Source: Rosellinia necatrix (Eukaryota; Ascomycota; Sordariomycetes; Xylariales; Xylariaceae). From it: 64,000 nucleotides of DNA. Location of the stretch: assembly GCA_021209875.1 (NCBI GenBank), contig JAGYVD010000006.1:2666001-2730000 (forward strand), written 5' to 3'. Made by a program: the position numbers and the translations under genes. Positions 56,881 through 64,000 of the stretch are shown piece after piece. The notes under the pieces are model-generated. The model had not been told where the DNA came from and searched no databases. It saw only the letters and a list, made by a program, of their open reading frames with translations. Numbering within the stretch: position 1 is the stretch's first letter; each line of letters starts with the position of its first letter.

Positions 56881-59461
56881 CTAACCGCTCTTGTACATCA
56901 TGATGTTGGCAGGGAACACATTGACGTTGTCCCTCCAGCTGGCTACGCTCGAACCGTCCCTGTCGAGCATGCTCAAGGAGCCGATTGTGTTGAGACCATA
57001 GATGTTGATGTTGCTGGAGCTCTCAAGCGAGACGATGCGTGACTGGCAGTTCTCACCAGCTGCAACAGTTGAGCAGGCTATATTCATGTCAGCTTCACAT
57101 GGTTCTGGGCTCTCGTCGATGGTTAACCATTGGAACCGGGGACTTACTTGTGGAGTAGTTGTTGAAGAACGAGTAGTGACCCGCGCCGTAGATATAGAAG
57201 TTGGAAGACTTGACGATACGCAGACCCCAAGACTCGGCACAGTTGCCCTGAACGCCGTTGCAGGACGCGGCGAAGTCCGGATCGTTGAGTGACGCCACGA
57301 CGGGGAATGGCTTCAGAGCATTGGGCAGGGGCATGTAGTAGGGAGTCTCCGTCTGGAACATGCTCACGAAAATGTTCTTGGTGTTGGCGAATTGGTAGTT
57401 GTATAGGTGGTTGTGTTCCGCGGCAGTGCCAACAAGCCAGAAGTTGCCGACAGTGGACTCGATATAAAGACCGCGGCCCGAGAAGAGGGTGATCTGAGTG
57501 TTAGTGCTGTCCTCAATGTCGTGGTCGGCAGCCCAGAGCCAAGTGTTCTCCATGTACAATCCAGAGGCCTTGGGGGTAACGTGCATCATCATGAAAGCGC
57601 CAATGCAGTTGGTGTCAATGTTGGCGTTGCCAGGCTTCTTCAAGCATTGGGCGACCTGCATGTTGGAGCCACGGAAACCACCAACTCTGGCGTGGACTTC
57701 CCACATGCCGCTAGGGTTCGAGACATCAGATGCCAAGTTCCATTCAATAAGGACAGCACCAGGGGCAGGGCCCGAATTGCCGACCACGAAATCGGTCAGC
57801 TCGACGTGTCCGGTGACGCCTGAAGTAGCACCGACTTGGAGCAGCGGCTTTGGGTTGTTTATGTCACCGAAGTAGCTACCAGAAGCCATGATGACAGGGT
57901 AGCCCTCACCGATGATCTTGGCGCCATCGGGGATCTTGAGAGTCCCTGTAACCTTGTACAGACCATGGTCGAGGAACAGAACTTTCCCGCCAGTAGCGCT
58001 GTTAATGGCTTTCTGCAAAGCGGCAGTCTGAAGCATGTCAGTAGGCCGTAGTCAACCAAAGACGAATCAACTTACATCATCGGTAGTACCGTCACCCCTG
58101 GCTCCAGAAGAACGAGCGCTCACGAAATCGGTTGCCGCGAGGTTCTCATACTGAGGCTTAGAACGCGAGTAGAAGCCGTTGTTGCCCAAGAGAGATTGTG
58201 GGCGGCTATTCGGGGTGATGGAACCAGAGAACTCGCGGCCAGAAACGGCGCCATACTGATGGCCCTGGCCCCAACCAGCAATGGTCGTTGACCCGCCAGC
58301 AAGAAGAGTGCCACTGGGGCCCTGGACGGCCGTGGGAACGTTGGTGAGCTTGATGTTCTCTAGGATAATGCTGTTGGCAGTGTCGGGCTTGGTAGACGCG
58401 GTATAAGCGGTCTTGACGGCCACCTTGGTATTTGAAAATGTGCTGTCCATGACAATCGCGGAGCCGACAGACAAAGTGTTGTCCTGGCCGGGAGCGCTGA
58501 TGTCAATACCAGTGCCGCAGTTGTTAAACTGGAGGTTAATGTAAGTCCAGCCCCAGTTCCACAGTTGGATAATACCTATGGGATGTGATTAGCGCGCTGG
58601 GATGCCATGATTTCGTGTGGATTCGTATTTACCGGTCTTGCAGTTATTGAAAACCAGGTTACGCATGGTGTATTGCTGGTTGCCGAGCGAAGCACCGGCT
58701 GCGCCACCATTGAACGTCAGGTCGCTCATGAAACCGCCGGAGCCTAGTGGGGGTCAGTATCTACTAGCTTCATGGTAAATAAGACGAGAAACCTACCGCT
58801 CTCGCAGAAGAGACCAACGTGGACAACATTAGCATCCGTGGGCATGTTGAATTGGATATTGATGAGCGAAGTCGCCTGGGAAGTTGGCCAGTGAATACCG
58901 GTAGCGGCAGTGCCGGCAGGAATAGCAGTGGTATCAATGACAAAGTTTCGCATCTGGCGGTAGAAAACGTTGGTTGAAACCCAGTTCAAGTTCTCGGTAA
59001 AATACGGGTTCCCGTCGATCAAGCCGAAGCCCGCGAAGTTGGAAGTAGCCTTCAGAACAGGGCGGTTGGACGGGTCACCGATCAGCTGGGTAAAATAGGG
59101 CGGCATAATCGACTTCGAGATAATGTAGGTTCCAGCGGGGAAGTAGACAACGGCCGGCGTCGTGGTGGTTGAGGCCTATCCGCGATCAGTACACGACTTC
59201 GGGGGCGAATTGCCTTAATCGGCCATTACTCACACAGCCCTGCAAGCAGCGATTGCCTCCATCATTCATTGCCGCCGCGATGGCGGCAGTGTCGTCGGTC
59301 CTGCCATCGCCCTTGGCACCGTAGTCCTTGACGTTGCGGAAAACTTTGTACCCATTGCCAGCAAAAGGCGCCACACCCTGATGTTGCACATTCTCCAACC
59401 AGTAGGCGTTGATGCCCACGGCAAGGCTGGCCACAGCCGTCAGGAAGGTCGAGAAGCGCAT
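56881..59461 (-). CDS. Secreted GH55 exo-beta-1,3-glucanase (6 exons, 764 aa)
   Basis: Exons 59461-59234, 59175-58797, 58743-58633, 58575-58076, 58027-57148, 57077-56881; introns of 49-70 bp, all phases close. Residues 1-19 (MRFSTFLTAVASLAVGINA) are a signal peptide. Two pectate-lyase-like beta-helix repeats are recognisable by their openings: VFRNVKDYGAKGDGRTDDT near residue 40 and VSARSSGARGDGTTDDV near 395, the standard GH55 layout. Other hallmarks are GIHWPTSQATSLINIQF, WNWGWTYINLQFNNCGTGID, MYMENT-type strands (GLYMENTWLWAADHDIED) and QTETPYYMPLPNALKPF. The enzyme removes glucose or short units from beta-1,3-glucan outside the cell, for wall remodelling, feeding or mycoparasitism. Length matches the family. 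A TATA-like motif lies 80 bp upstream. CCGGGG near 59580 would fit a CreA carbon-repression site, but such a short motif is weak evidence. Confidence 0.96.
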
Positions 59462-59540
59462 CTTAGACTCTGAAGTTCGAAGACGGTTCGCTGGCTGGCT
59501 TGAGGAAGGAAAAGAGGCGGCTTGGGGTCGGAAACGTGTT

Positions 59541-59548
59541 TACTTATA
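59541..59548 (-). promoter_or_regulatory. TATA-like box of the GH55 gene
   Basis: On the minus strand the sequence reads TATAAGTA, about 80 bp before the ATG at 59461, a suitable distance for a fungal core promoter. Only position and match support it. Confidence 0.45.
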
Positions 59549-62500
59549 GCAAGATGATCGACAGGATCCCGTGCCGGTCCCGGGGGGAGGCGGACAGGTG
59601 AGGAGACCAGGTTTGGGGCGGAATGGCCAACAACGGAATAGCCCTGTCCAGGATAGCTGACATTTGTGAGCAGGAATAGGCGCGCGACGGAAGCCAAATG
59701 ATCAGTGTCGATCCAAGACCTTGGCTCGGTCGTTCTGGCGCGGTATGCTAGTTGAATACGGCCGAGGGGCAAACGAGCGCATGGTGGATGAACCCTCCAC
59801 TCACCACTGGGACCAGCCACGACGACGGCAAGGCACCCATCGGACGGAGCTGCATAGGCTCCAGTGCCGTCCAATGCCGTCCAGTGCTGTCTGCCCAGCA
59901 CAACCGTAGCTTACCTGGGCAGCCAGACGCGATGTCGAATCCAGCGGCCCGGGCAGGAATTTTCATACGAGACTCGACCTCTGATGCACCACACTCATCG
60001 CCACCAACGAGCACAAAAAGCCACCCGGGACCTGAAACTGTCCAGAACATGGGACCGGCGGGGGCGGCCGGAGCGGGTGTGTGAAAGGGTGGCAGTCACC
60101 ATACCAGTCCCGGTGCTGGTTTGCAAATGCTTAACATGGGCTGGCCGGGCATAGCCAGGTGATGGGCCAGGGATTATGGGAACGAATTAGACGCCTCCTG
60201 CTGAAACAGGAAACGCCCTCTCAGGCACCATGTAAGATGGGGACGATCTCCTCGGCGAGATTGGCTGGCAAGCCTCCCCTCTCATTCGCGGGGGAGGGGC
60301 GGGGGAGCGGGGGCGACAGCCCAATAGTATAGAGCGCTCCGGTACGTAGGCGGCGGTTGAAGTGGTTGAAGTGGTTGAGGTGGTTGTCACCGTCACCCGG
60401 GTGGTGAAGCCTTGCACACATGTGATGGGAGACGATGCAGGATAAGGCCGAGAAGGCAAGCCAGGCAAGTCATCTCGTGAAAGTCATCTCGTGAGCATGC
60501 CCAGTCAACAACGTGCCTACCTGGGTAGTCAACATATCGAGTCAACATGGCCAGTCAACGTGGCCAGCCAATATTTACCGGTTTATGCACAAAATGAATG
60601 GTCTCGGCTGGGGCATGCGGCCGGCCGCCTACCTCAGGCCAGGACCCAGTCCTCCGCTGTGCGTGGGCATGGGAGACTGGGTGGTGTGTCTCGCTATAGG
60701 TAAAACTCATGTCACTTATGTTTCATGGTTGGGGTTGCGCTGGCTTGGGAGTAGGTAAAAATAGGAAGGCGTTGGCAGGACGCCGTGCCAAACAATGCCA
60801 TGCTAACGTTGGATTCCACTTGGCGGTAGTCACTACCTAGGTAGGGCATAAATTAGTACCACCTACGAGCTAGCGCGTAAGGCATATGCATATCAGGTAC
60901 CTACCTAGGTATGTAGTATAGGGCCGAGTATACTAGGTAGGGCGCGAAATGGTTATCCCTCGGGCAAATATACCACAGGCACTTCCAGCCCAGCCTATGG
61001 CCGGAATGGCAATTGGCTCCCGGCATCCACTATACCACCACTATGCCGCCCTAGCTGATTGCACGAGGTCCCAGAGCACCTGGGCATACCGGAGTGCCTA
61101 GCCTCCCAGGTACTTAGCGACTTACGTCAGTCGCTCTAGCGCACCTAATGCCGGCCGATATTCAGGGGACCGGTACGCCACCGGTAACCTTCAACTTGAA
61201 GCTCTTGGTCTCATCGAGTAGGTGCTAACTGTGTAGGCGATCTTGGTGTTGGCCTGCCCGGGCAATGGAGCTGGGACGGACCGATTGAGATTGGGCTTTG
61301 CGGTGCATTTATGGTCTTTGCCCCGAGCTCTCGGCCGCTCTGCTTAGATCCCCAGGTCGTTAATTGGGAGCGGCATAAACGGGGTAGACCGGGGCAAGCG
61401 GGATGTTTAATTTTGCAAAGTCTTGTCGATCCTCTATTCGTTGGAGACCCCAGGTTTTGCGGGAGACCTGTCAAGGTCAAGCTTAGTGTATTCCTCTTGT
61501 TAACACTTTCCCTATTGAGGGACGTCAAAACGTGTTTCGGCGCCTATCATTCATTTGTCATAGCCCAGCTTAGCAAGTCAACGTACACTCACTCCCTTAC
61601 TTCGTACATCGGGTTCTCTCTCTCTCTCCTCTCTTTCCCTCTCCCTCTCCCTCTCTTTCTCTCTTTCTCTCCCCAGAAGGAAAGAGAATGGAAAAATAGG
61701 GAAGTAGAGAGAAGACCTTGGCCTAGGGTCCCACGAAGAGCTAGTAGAGGCAGATATAGATAGATGGCTGTTGCAAGCTCAGCTGGCTCATAGCATTCTA
61801 AGTTCCGATGCAAAGAGAGTGATGCGCAAACTGAACGGCAGGCGGGCACTAAATTAATACATACATATGTACATAGACTTCGGGATCCCATACATAACAG
61901 CGATACTACCTCATGTTGCGCCCATATCGGACGATCGTCGCGAGCGATCATCATTTCAACAGCTTGAAGGATCTCAAAGTGGGACTGAGGCTCTTATTAT
62001 GCGACACTCATTCAATTCAAGGGTTATCCACAATGCGCTGTCAATCATGTTTACAGTGTAGGTAGGTACTTATCTACTGTCTACTGTATTACCTAACCTA
62101 GATATGTTGTGGAATAGGATTAGCTTTATTCAATAACGGAACGGAGTCGCACCGCATGAAGGCAATGTAATCAATGCCCCTACCTACTTAGGTAGGGGGG
62201 TAGGGGGGGATAAAAGAGTGGCAAATGTCTACAGTCACCATTGCTAACAATACCTCTCGCAATATCTCAGTCGGGAAAACCACTGGCCGACGAAAATGAG
62301 GGGACCCTTCATGTCTCCCAGACCTCTGGCACATGCCTCATGCCTTCGCGAACAACCTGCAGCCCGTCAGGGAAACGAGTGGTCTGAAATCTCGACTTCC
62401 ACCTTGGCCCCCTAGGGCGGCAGCATGTAATTACCGGACAGCACACTATAGGCGCAGCATGTTTATGAGACCCGATCGTACATCTGATTCTCATATAGAC

Positions 62501-64000
62501 GTGGGGCTGACATTCTAGCAACACAGACCGACTCTATTGCCTTAGTCGGATCTAGACGTCGCTGGTCCATTCATTACCTTTCCCTCCGCTTGGGGTACAA
62601 CTTTACCACCGCCATCTTCGAGCACTAAACCATGGCCTCATACCCTCGCCCTAGCGAACTCAGGCCTGGTGGGTGATATAAAGGATACGGAGATGAAATA
62701 TGGCTCACTGGGTGCCGCAAGGCTGCGGTGAGGTATCCCGCGATGCCCTCATAGCATTCCGAGGGCTGTTGGGGTAGAGTATCCTCCCGTTGTTTATCTC
62801 TATCTCCTTGGCAGCAGAGACCCAAATCACCCGGCCCGGTGCTCCCCTCCGTGACTATTTGCGTACAACGTTGACCAATACTTGGCTGCAAGTTATTCCG
62901 CCTCTCACCCGATTCTGTCCAAACAGTTATCCCCAAAAAGAAATGCTACCATGATTGGCCGGGCCCAGATACAAATTAAGGCGGTAGTTGGGGCTTTGTG
63001 TTGGATATGCTATCGCTGACTTACTTCGGTATGTGAGTGAGGTTGGGCGTTTGCTACACACTAGTCAACCCGAAGGAAACAGGCATAGCCGTTACGTATA
63101 TTTTCTACACGATGTCGATGTCCCAATTAAGCACCATATACCTTCTACGCATATGCGAATGCTTGACCCCATCGTTACTCCGTAATAGTCGATCTACCCT
63201 CCTGTGCGCAGAGATAAATGCGTAATCGTCCGGTACCCGTCGAATGCCAAGTGCATATGAACGCATATAATTCGCGGAACGTGACACTCCACAAACGTGC
63301 CTGTGGCGGGATGGACTCGGCCGGGAAATGCTCCAACACGTTATGCCCGCGCAGTTAAATGAACGGCACGGTGTATGAATGCACATATGTAAGAGCTTGG
63401 ACCTCACTGCAACATAAAATCATGCTTGAAAACACCGATGATCCAATATCCAGTTACATAAGCGGCCTCCCCCTTTTCAATCACTGAAGCATTCGACCCA
63501 GCCATCATTCACAAACTACCGTCACAGACGCACCGTTGGCCATATACACCGATGGGCGTACAGTTCCATGGCGGGTGGAATGCCGGAGCGATGCGCCCGG
63601 ATTGAACAGTCACAGCATTTATATAGCCGGGTAGCTATTTGCACTCGGGTTATATTATGGTATGGCGCTAGATAGACAGGGTAAATAAACACGTTTTGCT
63701 CGGCTCGGGAACCGTTCGGGAACATCGCTCACCATGCCCCCGCGCCGAGCTGCAGCTGGTCGATGTCCCTTTCGCGCTGAAGCAAACCCAGTATCCATCC
63801 CCTTGACAGGCAAGCTTATTCGTTCGAGGGCATGGTTTCTTATCCGTGTTAAGTATGCCACCCGTTCGTTGTTCGTCGTCGCATGCTGACCTAACATGAT
63901 ATAATGACCAGCATCATATCTGGTTGCCTTTCTATGGTGTTGTGTAAGTATTTTGTCCACTCCAGAGTACCTTCACCAGTGGCTGGTCTGTAGAAAGCTT
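59549..64000. other. Right-end spacer, no gene seen
   Basis: After the GH55 promoter I find no frame with a domain, signal peptide or spliced structure. The stretch holds GGTA/ACCTAGGT motifs near 60833-60935 and 62060-62200, a CT-rich low-complexity tract at 61617-61672 and otherwise unique-looking sequence. Short frames up to 153 codons occur (for example 59440-59901 and 61311-61763) but look random. Confidence 0.5.
61617..61672. repeat. CT-rich low-complexity tract
   Basis: An almost pure pyrimidine run of CTCTCT, CCCTCT and TTTCTC units with a matching purine-rich stretch just after it (about 61675-61712). The two could pair as a long hairpin. Confidence 0.75.

Noticed and set aside
63655..63960. 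101-codon minus-strand frame at the right edge
   Set aside because: It has no domain, signal or splice support and its composition looks random.

Overview
The window is nuclear DNA of a filamentous ascomycete, most likely a Sordariomycete. The evidence is short spliceosomal introns (about 50-200 bp) with GTAAGT/GTATGT donors and CTGAC/CTAAC-like branch points, and fungal-only families: a Zn2Cys6 regulator, a copper-fist regulator of the GRISEA/Mac1 type, a Clr5-domain protein, a GH55 exo-beta-1,3-glucanase and an A-T-R-R carboxylic acid reductase. There are no operons, rRNA, tRNA, CRISPR arrays or intact transposons that I can support. About 14 protein genes occupy less than half of the 64 kb. 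The rest is long spacer rich in microsatellites and in ACCTAGGT/GGTA motifs.

Layout. 0-5 kb: an 11-bp minisatellite, a decayed coiled-coil reading frame ending in an A-run (retroelement-like), and a two-exon membrane protein gene (-). 5-11 kb: a Zn2Cys6 transcription factor (-) with two apparent one-base frameshifts, both in C-runs, then mitochondrial ETF-ubiquinone oxidoreductase (-). 13.5-19.3 kb: a secreted Q/E/N/D-repeat protein (+) and a large A-T-R1-R2 enzyme resembling fungal glycine betaine reductase (-). 19.3-26 kb: gene-poor. 26-30 kb: TATA-binding protein (+) and a sarcosine/fructosyl-amino-acid-oxidase-like flavoenzyme (-). 32-34.5 kb: an SR140/U2SURP-like splicing factor (+). 38.4-42.6 kb: copper-fist regulator (+) and a charged coiled-coil nuclear-type protein (+). 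43.7-49 kb: a Clr5-domain protein (-) and a Tda3-like FAD oxidoreductase (-). 49.5-52.7 kb: a multi-exon gene of unknown function (-) with collagen-like and RGG-type repeats and a predicted 4-nt exon. 54.6-59.5 kb: a phytanoyl-CoA-dioxygenase-like protein (-) and GH55 glucanase (-). 59.5-64 kb: no gene seen.

Exon models were assembled by hand from splice signals and phase continuity. In every gene with several exons the phases close, apart from the two C-run frameshifts in the Zn2Cys6 gene, whose 5' end is also unresolved. The genes are mostly independent housekeeping and regulatory units. A loose metabolic theme (betaine reductase, sarcosine-oxidase-like flavoenzyme, ETF-QO) is noted, but the genes are kilobases apart with TBP between them, so I do not call it a cluster.
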